Below are positions 50,400-58,144 of a stretch of 64,000 nucleotides of DNA, in pieces. This DNA comes from Kibdelosporangium aridum. GTDB taxonomy: Bacteria > Actinomycetota > Actinomycetes > Mycobacteriales > Pseudonocardiaceae. Each line of letters begins with the position of its first letter. Positions within the stretch are counted from its first letter, which is position 1. The translations under genes and the position numbers were made by a program. A model generated the notes under the pieces. The model was not told where the DNA came from, ran no database searches, and worked only from the letters and a program-made list of their open reading frames with translations. Location: NCBI RefSeq assembly GCF_900176515.1, contig NZ_FWXV01000004.1, positions 496,001-560,000 of the forward strand, given 5' to 3'.

Positions 50400-51629
50400 T
50401 CAGAGGGTGGCCATGACCGGCTCGGGTTTCACCACTTCGGCCAGGGGCGCCGGACCGCGTTTGGCGACCCGGGCGATCAACACCCAATTGGTGATCACCA
50501 GCCCGACGAGAACCGCGGTGAACGCGATGTAGGACGCGAGCATGCTGCCCGCGCTGACCGAGGAAACGCCGTCGGAGGTGAGCAGCAATCCGTTGATCAG
50601 GAACGGCTGCCTGCCCATCTCACGGAACAACCAGCCGAAGATCGCCGCGACGAACGGCAATGGAATCAGCGCCACCAGCAGATAAAGCGGGAGTCGCAGC
50701 CGGACGATCCAGTTGCGGAACGTCAGCAACCAAGCGATCCACGCGACCGTGGAGAGCAGGAAGCCGATATTGAGCATCGCTTCGAGAAACCCGGAGAGGT
50801 CCGGCGGGAGGTAGTCGCCCTGGCCGAATTTGGCCTCGCCCGCCGCCTGGACCAAGGCATCCTGTTCGGGCCCGCCGAGCTTGGCCGGTTGTACCTGCTG
50901 GAGCACGGGGAACTGCTGGAAGCCGAAGCCGATCACCATGGAGCTGGCGATCGCGGCGACCCCGAGGCCAAGACGCATCGACCGGCGGAAGAACTCGGCT
51001 TCGGCAGTGCGCCTGATGAAGTGGTACGCGCTGACGCCCGCCATGAAGATCCCTGCCGCCAGCAGACCGGCCGTGAGCACGTGCGCGAGCGCGCTCCACA
51101 GTGACGGGTTGCTCAGGAACGCCCCGAAGTCCGTCAGCCGCGCGACGTCTCCGTCCATCCGGTAACCGACGGGGTTCTGCAGGAAGGCGTTGGCGCCCAT
51201 CACCCAGAACGCCGAGAGGTACGCGGTGAGCACGACCAGCCAGATCAGCGACAGGTGCACCCAGCGGTTGAGCTTGCCCCAGCCGAAGATCCACAGCCCG
51301 AGGAACGTGGACTCGAGGAAGAACGCGACGAGCGTCTCGATCGCGAGCGGCGCACCGAAGACGTCGCCCGCGAAGGCCGTCAGGCCGGTCCAGTTCAGTC
51401 CGAACTGGAACTCCATGACGATCCCGGTCGCGATCCCGACCACGTAGTTGATCACGTACAGGTGGCCCCAGAAGCGGGTCATCCGCTGGTGAACGGGCTT
51501 GCGGCTGAACGTGTACCGGGTCTGCGTGACCGCGACGAGCGGCGCCAGCCCGAGCGTCAGCAACACGAACAGGAAGTGCAGTGATGTCGTCGTGGCGAAC
51601 TGCAGCCGCGCGATGGGAACCAGGTCCAT
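50400..51629 (-). CDS. cydA: Cytochrome bd oxidase subunit I
   Basis: Haem-bearing subunit (409 aa). His18 in TSLHFLFV is the axial ligand position of one haem; VNYVVGIATGIVMEFQFGLNW contains the GIVMEFQFG core; SALAHVLTAG has the haem b558-type His; FREMGRQPF is the family GRQPW with W to F. It is shorter than the Escherichia coli enzyme (about 520) because of a short Q-loop, common in actinobacteria. First gene of cydABDC, divergent from padR; TACGTA motifs lie between them. Confidence 0.94.
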   Translation of the reverse strand: MDLVPIARLQFATTTSLHFLFVLLTLGLAPLVAVTQTRYTFSRKPVHQRMTRFWGHLYVINYVVGIATGIVMEFQFGLNWTGLTAFAGDVFGAPLAIETLVAFFLESTFLGLWIFGWGKLNRWVHLSLIWLVVLTAYLSAFWVMGANAFLQNPVGYRMDGDVARLTDFGAFLSNPSLWSALAHVLTAGLLAAGIFMAGVSAYHFIRRTAEAEFFRRSMRLGLGVAAIASSMVIGFGFQQFPVLQQVQPAKLGGPEQDALVQAAGEAKFGQGDYLPPDLSGFLEAMLNIGFLLSTVAWIAWLLTFRNWIVRLRLPLYLLVALIPLPFVAAIFGWLFREMGRQPFLINGLLLTSDGVSSVSAGSMLASYIAFTAVLVGLVITNWVLIARVAKRGPAPLAEVVKPEPVMATL

Positions 51630-51654
51630 GCGTCGCGACGCTATATGTCGGCTA

Positions 51655-51737
51655 GCTACGTATCAATCGGGGTTTTCCCTGAAACCGGGAGAAAACGCTG
51701 GGCGGTGTGACTTCCAACCCGTAGACTCGCTACGTAT
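51655..51737. promoter_or_regulatory. GCTACGTAT direct repeats between cydA and padR
   Basis: GCTACGTAT occurs at 51655-51663 (26 bases before the cydA start) and at 51729-51737 (overlapping the padR ATG). Each contains the palindrome TACGTA. The copies lie next to the two divergent genes, one per gene, so they are candidate operators for the PadR protein. Confidence 0.4.
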
Positions 51738-52074
51738 GAAGCCGGATGTGCTGCGAGGACACCTCGACGCGCTGTTGCTCGCCACTCTCGACGGCACGCG
51801 TCTGCACGGTTATGCCATCATCGAAGCACTTCAGCTGCGGAGTGGCGGTGCGCTGGACCTGCCGACCGGCACGGTCTACCCAGCGCTGCGACGCCTGGAA
51901 AGAGCCGGGTACGTCACCAGCGAGTGGAGCACTGTGTCCGGCCGTCAGCGCCGTACCTACCATCTGACGAAGGCCGGGCAACGCGCGCTCGTTCAGGAAC
52001 GCAACGCATGGCGTGAGTTCACGGCTGCGATCGAGGGCGTACTCGGGGAGGGGCCATGGCCGGCTCAAGCGTGA
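51736..52074 (+). CDS. PadR-family transcriptional regulator
   Basis: Winged-helix regulator (112 aa): LDALLLATLDGTRLHGYAIIEAL, then PTGTVYPALRRLERAGYVTSEW, then RRTYHLTKAGQRAL cover the whole PadR domain. The C-terminal dimerisation helix is short, the PadR-s1 type. ATG 51736 sits inside a TACGTA motif. It overlaps the downstream membrane-protein gene by 19 bases. It is divergent from cydABDC and might regulate it, but PadR genes followed by a permease-prefix protein usually form their own unit. Confidence 0.88.
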   Translation: MKPDVLRGHLDALLLATLDGTRLHGYAIIEALQLRSGGALDLPTGTVYPALRRLERAGYVTSEWSTVSGRQRRTYHLTKAGQRALVQERNAWREFTAAIEGVLGEGPWPAQA

Positions 52075-52742
52075 TCGACGACTATGTCGCTGATCTGGAC
52101 ACGCGGTTACGGGGCAACCGCAAAGTCAAGCTCGACCTGTTGACCGAAGCACGCGACAGCCTGGAAGACGCCGCCGACTGCTACCGGTCCGCCGGATTGC
52201 CGGACGAGGACGCGCAACGCAAAGCCGTCGCCGACTTCGGTCCGGTTGGCGCGATCGCCCGTGACTACCAAGGTGAGCTGGCTGTCGCGTACGGCACGCG
52301 CACACTGCGCTCGATCCTGTTCATCCTGCCCGCGTTGCACCTCGGCTGGGAGGGCAGCAGGCTGCTTTTCCTCGGATCGTGGGAAACCGTGCCCGGCGCC
52401 AGCAGCAGCGAGCTGCCCGCGTGGTACCTGCCGATCACGCAGATCAACGACAGCATCCCGTGGGCGGTCACCATCGCGACCGCGCTCGCATTGCTGTTCG
52501 GACGGCTGATGTCCCGCCGTGTCGCCGACAACCGGCTGATCGCGCGCTGCGCGGCGGGTGTCGCGCTCGTGACGGTGAGTGCCGCCCTCTTGTCGAACGT
52601 GTCGCTGGGGATCGCGTCGACAATCCTCAAGCCTGAGCTGATGTTCCACACGCCGCTGTTGCTGCTGGCCAGCGCGGCGGCGATGGCTGTGCTGGCCCAG
52701 CTGACCGTCATGGCGCGAAGGGCAGTCCGTTTCGCGGTCTAG
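52056..52742 (+). CDS. Permease-prefix-domain membrane protein, PadR partner
   Basis: Protein of 228 aa: an N-terminal soluble helical region (about 1-75, VADLDTRLRGNRKVKLDLLTEARDSLEDAADCYRSAG) of the permease-prefix-domain type, then four membrane helices. Genes of this kind regularly follow PadR regulators and may antagonise or sense for them. The mechanism is not established. It overlaps padR by 19 bases. Confidence 0.8.
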   Translation: MAGSSVIDDYVADLDTRLRGNRKVKLDLLTEARDSLEDAADCYRSAGLPDEDAQRKAVADFGPVGAIARDYQGELAVAYGTRTLRSILFILPALHLGWEGSRLLFLGSWETVPGASSSELPAWYLPITQINDSIPWAVTIATALALLFGRLMSRRVADNRLIARCAAGVALVTVSAALLSNVSLGIASTILKPELMFHTPLLLLASAAAMAVLAQLTVMARRAVRFAV

Positions 52743-52758
52743 TGGCAAGATTGCTCAC

Positions 52759-53070
52759 GTGACCACCGCGTTGTTCTATCTCGTCGTCATGGTCTTCGTG
52801 GCGGCTGTGGTGTTCCTGCTGGCCTCGGTGCTGTTCGGCCGTGGCGAGGAGCTGCCGCCATTGCCGCCGGGCGCGTCCCCGACGCGGCTGCCGTCCGAGG
52901 GCATCACCTCGCAGGACGTGAGCAGAGTGAAGTTCCAGATGGTGTTGCGCGGTTACAAGATGTCCGAGGTGGACTGGGTGCTGCAGCGCCTCGGCACCGA
53001 GGTCGACGAGTTGCGCGCCAAGGTCGCCGAGCTCGAGCAGCAGCTCGAAGGCAAGGCGGCCGCCCAGTGA
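52759..53070 (+). CDS. DivIVA-domain membrane protein (Rv1209-like)
   Basis: Protein of 103 aa: one N-terminal membrane helix (about 5-27), a Pro-rich linker, then a short DivIVA domain (VSRVKFQMVLRGYKMSEVDWVLQRL) and a C-terminal coiled coil. DivIVA-domain proteins localise at curved membrane or the septum; this truncated form is found downstream of gpgS in mycobacteria (Rv1209). Its stop overlaps tag (GTGA). Presence here after a 15-kb insertion marks the far side of that insertion. Confidence 0.85.
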   Translation: MTTALFYLVVMVFVAAVVFLLASVLFGRGEELPPLPPGASPTRLPSEGITSQDVSRVKFQMVLRGYKMSEVDWVLQRLGTEVDELRAKVAELEQQLEGKAAAQ

Positions 53071-53660
53071 CATCGACATCTGGGACATCGACACCAGGGA
53101 CATCGACATCTGGGCGCAAGGAACTGGTGCGCTGCGCCTGGGGCGACTCGACGCCGGATTACGTGTCGTATCACGACGACGAGTGGGGCACCCCGCTGCG
53201 CGGCGGCAACGCGATGTACGAACGCTTGTGCCTGGAGTCGTTTCAGTCCGGGTTGTCCTGGATCACCATTCTGCGCAAAAGGGAGAACTTCCGCGCGGCG
53301 TTCGCGCGGTTCGACCCGAAGCTGGTCGCCGAATTCGACGGCTCGGACGTCGCACGGCTGATGGGGGACGCGGGGATCGTGCGCAACCGGGCCAAGATCG
53401 ACGCCGCGATCCGCAACGCGGGCGCGGTGCTCGCGCTGGACGAGCCGTTGGACGAGTTGTTGTGGTCTTTCAAACCCGCCAAGCACAAGCGGCCGCGCAC
53501 GATGAGCGACGTGCCCGCGGTGACCGACGAGTCGAAGGCGATGGCCAAGGAGCTCAAACGGCGCGGTTTCGTGTTCCTCGGTCCCACGACGTGTTACGCG
53601 CTGATGCAAGCCACCGGGATCGTCGACGACCATATCGCCACCTGCTGGCGGGCGAAGTGA
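53067..53660 (+). CDS. tag: DNA-3-methyladenine glycosylase I
   Basis: Base-excision repair enzyme (197 aa) removing 3-methyladenine. RCAWGDSTPDYVSYHDDEWG is the family start with the zinc-binding Cys; LCLESFQSGLSWITILRKRENF and the C-terminal HIATCW complete the HhH-type fold and zinc site. The N-terminus carries three TSTxG repeats from a 15-bp tandem repeat and is probably disordered. GTG start in an overlap with the DivIVA-like gene, the same order as Rv1209-Rv1210. Confidence 0.93.
   Translation: MTSTSGTSTPGTSTSGRKELVRCAWGDSTPDYVSYHDDEWGTPLRGGNAMYERLCLESFQSGLSWITILRKRENFRAAFARFDPKLVAEFDGSDVARLMGDAGIVRNRAKIDAAIRNAGAVLALDEPLDELLWSFKPAKHKRPRTMSDVPAVTDESKAMAKELKRRGFVFLGPTTCYALMQATGIVDDHIATCWRAK
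53070..53114 (+). repeat. 15-bp tandem repeat in the 5' end of tag
   Basis: Three contiguous units: ACATCGACATCTGGG, ACATCGACACCAGGG, ACATCGACATCTGGG (53070-53084, 53085-53099, 53100-53114). Units 1 and 3 are identical and unit 2 differs at two positions. They encode TSTSG-TSTPG-TSTSG. Copy number would change in frame, so length variation between strains is possible. Confidence 0.9.
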
Positions 53661-53737
53661 AATGCCGCGGGAAATCGACCCTGTCCACAGTGTGCCGGTG
53701 CGTGACCATCTCGTTACCAAAAACGGGAAAAATAGCC

Positions 53738-53764
53738 CGGCGTGTCGCGTCTCGGCGTGTCGCG
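53738..53764. repeat. 12-bp direct repeat upstream of the DUF3117 gene
   Basis: CGGCGTGTCGCG occurs at 53738-53749 and 53753-53764, 15 bases apart. It lies in the 295-base gap between tag and the DUF3117 gene. Otherwise the gap shows no ORF or RNA that I recognise; it should hold the DUF3117 promoter. Confidence 0.4.
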
Positions 53765-53955
53765 CGGGGAAGTCGTTGAAGTCGCATGTAGACCCGTTAC
53801 CTCGAATCTGTCACACCAGGTCGGCGAGTGGTCACCAAACGACACGCAAAAGATCGGTTCGATTTCGTCGCGGTGAGCGGATAGGAGAGAATGGCGTTAG
53901 CCGAGGCTGGTGGACCCGGCCTGCGGTGGGCAGGCTATGACGGAGGGAGCACGCT

Positions 53956-54123
53956 ATGGCGGCCATGAAGCCCCGGACCGGTGACGGTCCCCTCGAGGTG
54001 ACTAAGGAGGGTCGGGGCATCGTGATGCGCGTCCCACTGGAGGGTGGTGGACGCCTGGTGGTGGAGATGTCACCGGACGAGGCCAGCGCCCTGGGGGACG
54101 CGTTGAAGGCCGCCGCGGGCTGA
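53956..54123 (+). CDS. DUF3117 small protein (Rv1211-like)
   Basis: 55-residue protein, too short for many gene callers. MAAMKPRTGDGPLEVTKEGR is followed by VMRVPLEGGGRLVVEM and a helix SPDEASALGDALKAA. This is a highly conserved actinobacterial family (Pfam DUF3117) of unknown function. ATG 53956 has GGAGGG seven bases upstream. Position between tag and the glg genes matches Rv1211. Confidence 0.9.
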   Translation: MAAMKPRTGDGPLEVTKEGRGIVMRVPLEGGGRLVVEMSPDEASALGDALKAAAG

Positions 54124-54211
54124 CCACTCCTCTTCCGGCAGGCCCCGGTATCCGCTCTGAGTGGAGCCGGGGCCGCGTCACGTCTTGAAGCGAGCCGCAG
54201 GAGGTCTTGCG

Positions 54212-55702
54212 TTGCGCACGCCCGTGCCGTCGTTACCCAGTCCGATGCCCGAGATCGAGGTGGCGTCCGTACCTCGCCGTGGCATTCCCGTCGTCGTGCT
54301 CGCACACGGCGGCGACTCGCCGGTCTTGGGGCCGGGTGGCGCCGACCTGAGCGCCGACTGGGCGCAGATCGTCGGGCTGACCGGCAAAGCCGGTGAAGTG
54401 CACATCGCTGCCGGGCACGGTGCCGGTGTCCGCTGGGTCCTCGGTGTCGGTGACGGTGCGGCCCAGGAGTGGCGCAAAGCCGGGGCCGCGCTGGTGCGCG
54501 CGATCGAGGCCCGGGCCGACTCGGACTCCGACGCTGGCCGTCGTGTCACGAAGTCCGTGCAGCTCACGCTGCCGCCGGAGATCTCAGCGGAACAGATCTC
54601 GGCGTTCGTCCTTGGCGTGTCGCTGGGTGGCTACCGGTACAAGGTCTCCTCGACCCAGAAGCCACGGCTGAAGTCCCTGCGTCTGGTGACCGAGTCGGGC
54701 GCGGAGCTGAAGCCAGTGGTGGAACGCGCGGTGGCGGTCGCCCTGGGCACCACGGCGACGCGAGACATGGGTAACACGCCGTCCAACGTGAAAGACCCGG
54801 CTTGGCTGGCGTCGACCGCCGTCAAGCTGGCCGCGCAGCTGCCTGGGCTCACGGTGCGGGTGCGGGACGAGAAGTGGCTTGCCGCTGAGGGGTTCGGCGG
54901 GTTGCTGGCCGTCGGTGGCGGTTCGGTCAGTCCGCCCCGGTTCGTCGAACTGTCCTGGCGCCCCGCCAAGCCAGTTGGACCGCACATCGCCTACGTGGGC
55001 AAAGGCATCACGTTCGACACCGGCGGCATCTCGATCAAACCGGCGGACGGCATGCACCTGATGCGAACCGACATGTGCGGTGGCGCGTCGGTGATCGCGG
55101 CCCTGGTGACCATCGCCCGGCTCGGCCTGCCCGTCCGCGTGACGGGCCTGGTGCCGCTCGCGGAGAACCACGTCTCGGGTTCGTCCTACCGTCCCGGCGA
55201 CATCGTCAAGCACTACGACGGCCAGACGACCGAGGTGAGCAACACCGACGCCGAAGGCCGGATGGTCCTCGCCGACGCCATCGGCTACGCGGTCCGTCGC
55301 GTGAAGCCGGACCTGATGGTCGACGTCGCGACCCTGACCGGCGCGATGAAAGTCACCCTCGGCGTCCGGACCGGCGGCCTGTTCGCGTCCGACGACGAAC
55401 TGGCGAGAAGGATCATCGAGGCCGGTGCGCGCGGCGGTGAGGCCTGGTGGCGGATGCCGCTGCTGGCTGAGCTGGAAGACGAGGTCGTCAGCGACATCGC
55501 CGACTGGCGCCAGTGCCCACCCGGGCCCGGCGGCATCACGGCAGCGCTGTTCCTGCAGAAGTTCACCGCCGGAATCCCGTGGGCGCACATGGACATCGCA
55601 GGCCCGGCACGGGCCGAGAAGGTCTATGACGAGGTCGTTCCCGGCGCGACCGGCTTCTCGACGAGGACTTTGGTGGAGCTGGCGGAGTCCTACGCCTCCT
55701 GA
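54212..55702 (+). CDS. pepA: Leucyl aminopeptidase, M17 family
   Basis: Hexameric zinc/manganese aminopeptidase (496 aa) removing N-terminal residues in the cytosol. GKGITFDTGGISIKPADG and MRTDMCGGASVI contain the metal-binding Lys and Asp residues; NTDAEGRMVLADAI is the family signature with the third set of ligands. Start TTG 54212 has AGGAGG (54199-54204) seven bases upstream; a GTG at 54161 lacks such a site. The last 13 bases overlap the convergent LysR gene. Confidence 0.92.
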   Translation: MRTPVPSLPSPMPEIEVASVPRRGIPVVVLAHGGDSPVLGPGGADLSADWAQIVGLTGKAGEVHIAAGHGAGVRWVLGVGDGAAQEWRKAGAALVRAIEARADSDSDAGRRVTKSVQLTLPPEISAEQISAFVLGVSLGGYRYKVSSTQKPRLKSLRLVTESGAELKPVVERAVAVALGTTATRDMGNTPSNVKDPAWLASTAVKLAAQLPGLTVRVRDEKWLAAEGFGGLLAVGGGSVSPPRFVELSWRPAKPVGPHIAYVGKGITFDTGGISIKPADGMHLMRTDMCGGASVIAALVTIARLGLPVRVTGLVPLAENHVSGSSYRPGDIVKHYDGQTTEVSNTDAEGRMVLADAIGYAVRRVKPDLMVDVATLTGAMKVTLGVRTGGLFASDDELARRIIEAGARGGEAWWRMPLLAELEDEVVSDIADWRQCPPGPGGITAALFLQKFTAGIPWAHMDIAGPARAEKVYDEVVPGATGFSTRTLVELAESYAS

Positions 55703-56538
55703 GTCGAAGCGAAGTCCCGGAAGGCTCGCACCGCGGGCGTCAGCTGGTCGTGTGCGGGCCAGACCAGCGCGACCAACCTGCTTGCCTGCGGGCTCAACGA
55801 GATCTCGGCGAGCCCGGGCGACGGCACCTCGACCTCCGGCAGGATCGCCACGCCCAGCCCCGCGGCCACCAAGCCACGAACCGTGTCGGATTCCTGGCCC
55901 TCGAAGGCCATTCGCGGCGTGAACCCGGCTTCGGCGCACATGTCGTCGGTGATCTGCCGTAACCCGAACCCGTGCTCCAGCCCGACGAACTCCTCGTTCG
56001 CCAGCTCGGCGATCCGGACCTCCGCCCGGCCGGCGAGCCGGTGCGTGTCCGGTAGCACGACCCGCAGCTCCTGTCGTTGCACGGGTGTCCACGCCAGTTC
56101 GGGCTCGTCGGGCGGCGGGCCGAAGAACGCCAGATCCACTTCGCCTGACCGCAGCCGCGCGATGATGTCCGCGCGGGAAGCCTGAATCAGCCCGAACCGG
56201 ACCCTCGGGTGGCGGAACCGGAACGCCCGCAGCAGCTCGGGGATCATCGACCGCCCGAGCATGTGCAGGAACCCGAGCACCACCCGGCCGCTGTCCGGAT
56301 CGACCTCTTCGATCACTTGCCGCGTGCCTGCCTCGAAGGCGCCCATCGCGGAACTCGCCGCGTCGGCGAGCAACTGGCCTGCACGAGTCAGCCGTACGCC
56401 CCGACCGTCTTTGACCACGACCGGCGCACCGACTTCCGCGGACAGCGCGGCCAGCCAACGGCTCACGGTCGGCTGTGGCACGCCCAGAGCCGCAGCGACC
56501 CTGGTCACATTGCCTTCAAGAGCGAACAAGCGCAGCAT
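55690..56538 (-). CDS. LysR-family transcriptional regulator
   Basis: LysR regulator. LFALEGNVTRVAAALGVPQPTVSRWLAALSAEVG is the helix-turn-helix, and the effector domain covers the rest (VLGFLHMLGRSMIPELLRAFRFRHP, then VDLAFFGPPPDEPELAW). I place the start at ATG 56538 (282 aa). The frame stays open to 56670, which would give 326 aa but would overlap the start of the divergent transporter gene. No ATG/GTG/TTG lies between about 56540 and 56660, so the true N-terminus is uncertain. Probably controls the adjacent MFS gene. Confidence 0.8.
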   Translation of the reverse strand: MLRLFALEGNVTRVAAALGVPQPTVSRWLAALSAEVGAPVVVKDGRGVRLTRAGQLLADAASSAMGAFEAGTRQVIEEVDPDSGRVVLGFLHMLGRSMIPELLRAFRFRHPRVRFGLIQASRADIIARLRSGEVDLAFFGPPPDEPELAWTPVQRQELRVVLPDTHRLAGRAEVRIAELANEEFVGLEHGFGLRQITDDMCAEAGFTPRMAFEGQESDTVRGLVAAGLGVAILPEVEVPSPGLAEISLSPQASRLVALVWPAHDQLTPAVRAFRDFASTQEA

Positions 56539-56647
56539 CGCCAGCCGCGGCGCGATCGACGCGGCGAGTGATTCATGCGCTTGCGTATCGATAGGTCCAT
56601 CATGCCGTATTGGACGTATTAGTTGTAGGTGCTTAACGTCAATCGGC

Positions 56648-57799
56648 GTGGACAGGTTGACCATCGGCATGGCCGCGGGTGGGCTCGCGAGTTTCGCCTT
56701 GCTCTACGCACCGCAGCCGGTGCTCCCGCAGCTCGCACATGAGTTCCAGATCACGCCTGGCCACGCGTCGCTTGCCATCGGTGTCGCCACCGGCGCACTG
56801 GCCGTCGCGGTCATCCCGTTGTCGCTGTTGTCCGAAGTCGTCGGCCGACGGCCGGTGATCCTGACATCCGTCGTCGTGGCGGCGCTGATTGGGCTTTCTC
56901 TTCCGCTTGTCCACGATTTTCGGCTTTTGATCGTTTTGCGTGCGCTGCAAGGTGTCGCGCTTGCCGGATTTCCCGCCGTTGCCATGACGTATCTGGCCGA
57001 GCACGGCAGGCCGAAAGCGATCGGAATGCTCGTCGCGGGCAATACATTCGGCGGAATGATCGGCCGGTTGCTCGCCGGTCTGTTCGGCACGTATCGCGGC
57101 GGCGTCGGGCTGGTCGCGATTTTCGCCACCCTCGCGACGGGCGTGCTCATCTGGTCGCTGCCCAAGCGAACCGAACCTGTCAAACGGACCGCACGCGGCC
57201 TCAGATCGGCGGTCACCCAACCACTCCTGTGGGCGCTGTACGCGGTCGCGTTCCTCGGCATGGGCTCCTTCGTCGCGATGTACAACGCGATCGGGTTCCG
57301 GCTCGCCGCGCCGCCGCTCGAACTCAGCCCGCAGATCGCCTCGCTCGTCTTCCTGGCCTACGCGATCGGCGGAGTGAACTCCGCGACCCTCGGCAGCCAG
57401 TCGAACCGGCGAAAAGTCCTCTTTGGAATGCTGGGCCTCACCGCGGCAGGCGTTCTGGTGACGATCCCGTCGCACGTCGTGCCGATCGCCATCGGGTTCG
57501 TGCTGCTCACGGCCGGATGGTTCGCGGCGCACGCCGCCGCGGGCGCGTGGGTGAACACCGCCTCGCCGAGCGCGGGTCCGGCGTCCGGCCTGTACAGCGG
57601 TGCGTACTACGCGGGGGCCTGTGTCGGCGGAACGATCGGGACCATGATCTACGCGGCGTGGGGCTGGAGCGTGCTGGTCGCCGCATCGGTGTCCTGGCTG
57701 TCGGTCGGCGCACTGGGCGTGTGGCTGGCCTTCCGGCGGAACACGCGGTCCAACGCGAAGAACTTGAGCAGGAACACCGGCGCGCCGCTGACCAGGTAG
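56648..57799 (+). CDS. MFS transporter, divergent from LysR
   Basis: Major facilitator protein (383 aa) with about 12 helices. VATGALAVAVIPLSLLSEVVGRRPVI contains the MFS motif A-type loop (SEVVGRRP), and MTYLAEHGRPKAIGMLVAGNTFGGMIGR follows. It resembles the YnfM/inner-membrane multidrug or arabinose efflux group. GTG 56648. The C-terminal tail (151 bases) overlaps the convergent GtrA-like gene. Substrate unknown; probably regulated by the LysR protein. Confidence 0.87.
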   Translation: MDRLTIGMAAGGLASFALLYAPQPVLPQLAHEFQITPGHASLAIGVATGALAVAVIPLSLLSEVVGRRPVILTSVVVAALIGLSLPLVHDFRLLIVLRALQGVALAGFPAVAMTYLAEHGRPKAIGMLVAGNTFGGMIGRLLAGLFGTYRGGVGLVAIFATLATGVLIWSLPKRTEPVKRTARGLRSAVTQPLLWALYAVAFLGMGSFVAMYNAIGFRLAAPPLELSPQIASLVFLAYAIGGVNSATLGSQSNRRKVLFGMLGLTAAGVLVTIPSHVVPIAIGFVLLTAGWFAAHAAAGAWVNTASPSAGPASGLYSGAYYAGACVGGTIGTMIYAAWGWSVLVAASVSWLSVGALGVWLAFRRNTRSNAKNLSRNTGAPLTR

Positions 57800-58134
57800 G
57801 TCAGGACCAGGCCGAACGACCGCCAACCGCGGTCGTCGATCAACGGTTCCAGCAGCCAGTCCATCACCGTCGTGATCCCGATGGACAGCGCGCCGCCCGC
57901 GGCGGTCACGACGATGTAGGCGATGATCTCGGCCCGCCTGCCCTCGTTGCCGACGTTGCCCCATGCCCACCGACGGATCAGCAGGAAGTGCGGCACGGAC
58001 CCGACCAGGAACGCGATGGTGGTCGCTGTCATGGCGTCCATCTCCCACGCCCAGAACAGCACCAGCAGCGCCACTTGGCTCAACGCCGTCGCGAACAGCG
58101 ACGCCATCGTGTACCGGGTGAAAATCCGCTTCAC
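57649..58134 (-). CDS. GtrA-family membrane protein
   Basis: Small membrane protein (161 aa) with four helices: FTRYTMASLFATALSQVALLVLFWAW, ATTIAFLVGSVPHFLLIRRWAWGN, IIAYIVVTAAGGALSIGITTVMDWLL, and SFGLVLTYLVSGAPVFLLKFFALDRVFR. GtrA proteins help flip polyprenyl-linked sugars. The core ends at about residue 125; the last 35 residues are a Ser/Thr/Ala-rich tail that lies on the strand opposite the MFS 3' end. Start GTG 58134. It starts 11 bases downstream of the glgM stop on the same strand. Confidence 0.85.
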   Translation of the reverse strand: MKRIFTRYTMASLFATALSQVALLVLFWAWEMDAMTATTIAFLVGSVPHFLLIRRWAWGNVGNEGRRAEIIAYIVVTAAGGALSIGITTVMDWLLEPLIDDRGWRSFGLVLTYLVSGAPVFLLKFFALDRVFRRKASHTPSAPTDSQDTDAATSTLQPHAA

Positions 58135-58144
58135 ACTACGAGCA

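Noticed and set aside
53070..53114. Short tandem repeats considered as a CRISPR-like or minisatellite array.
   Set aside because: Only three contiguous 15-bp units without spacers, inside the tag reading frame.
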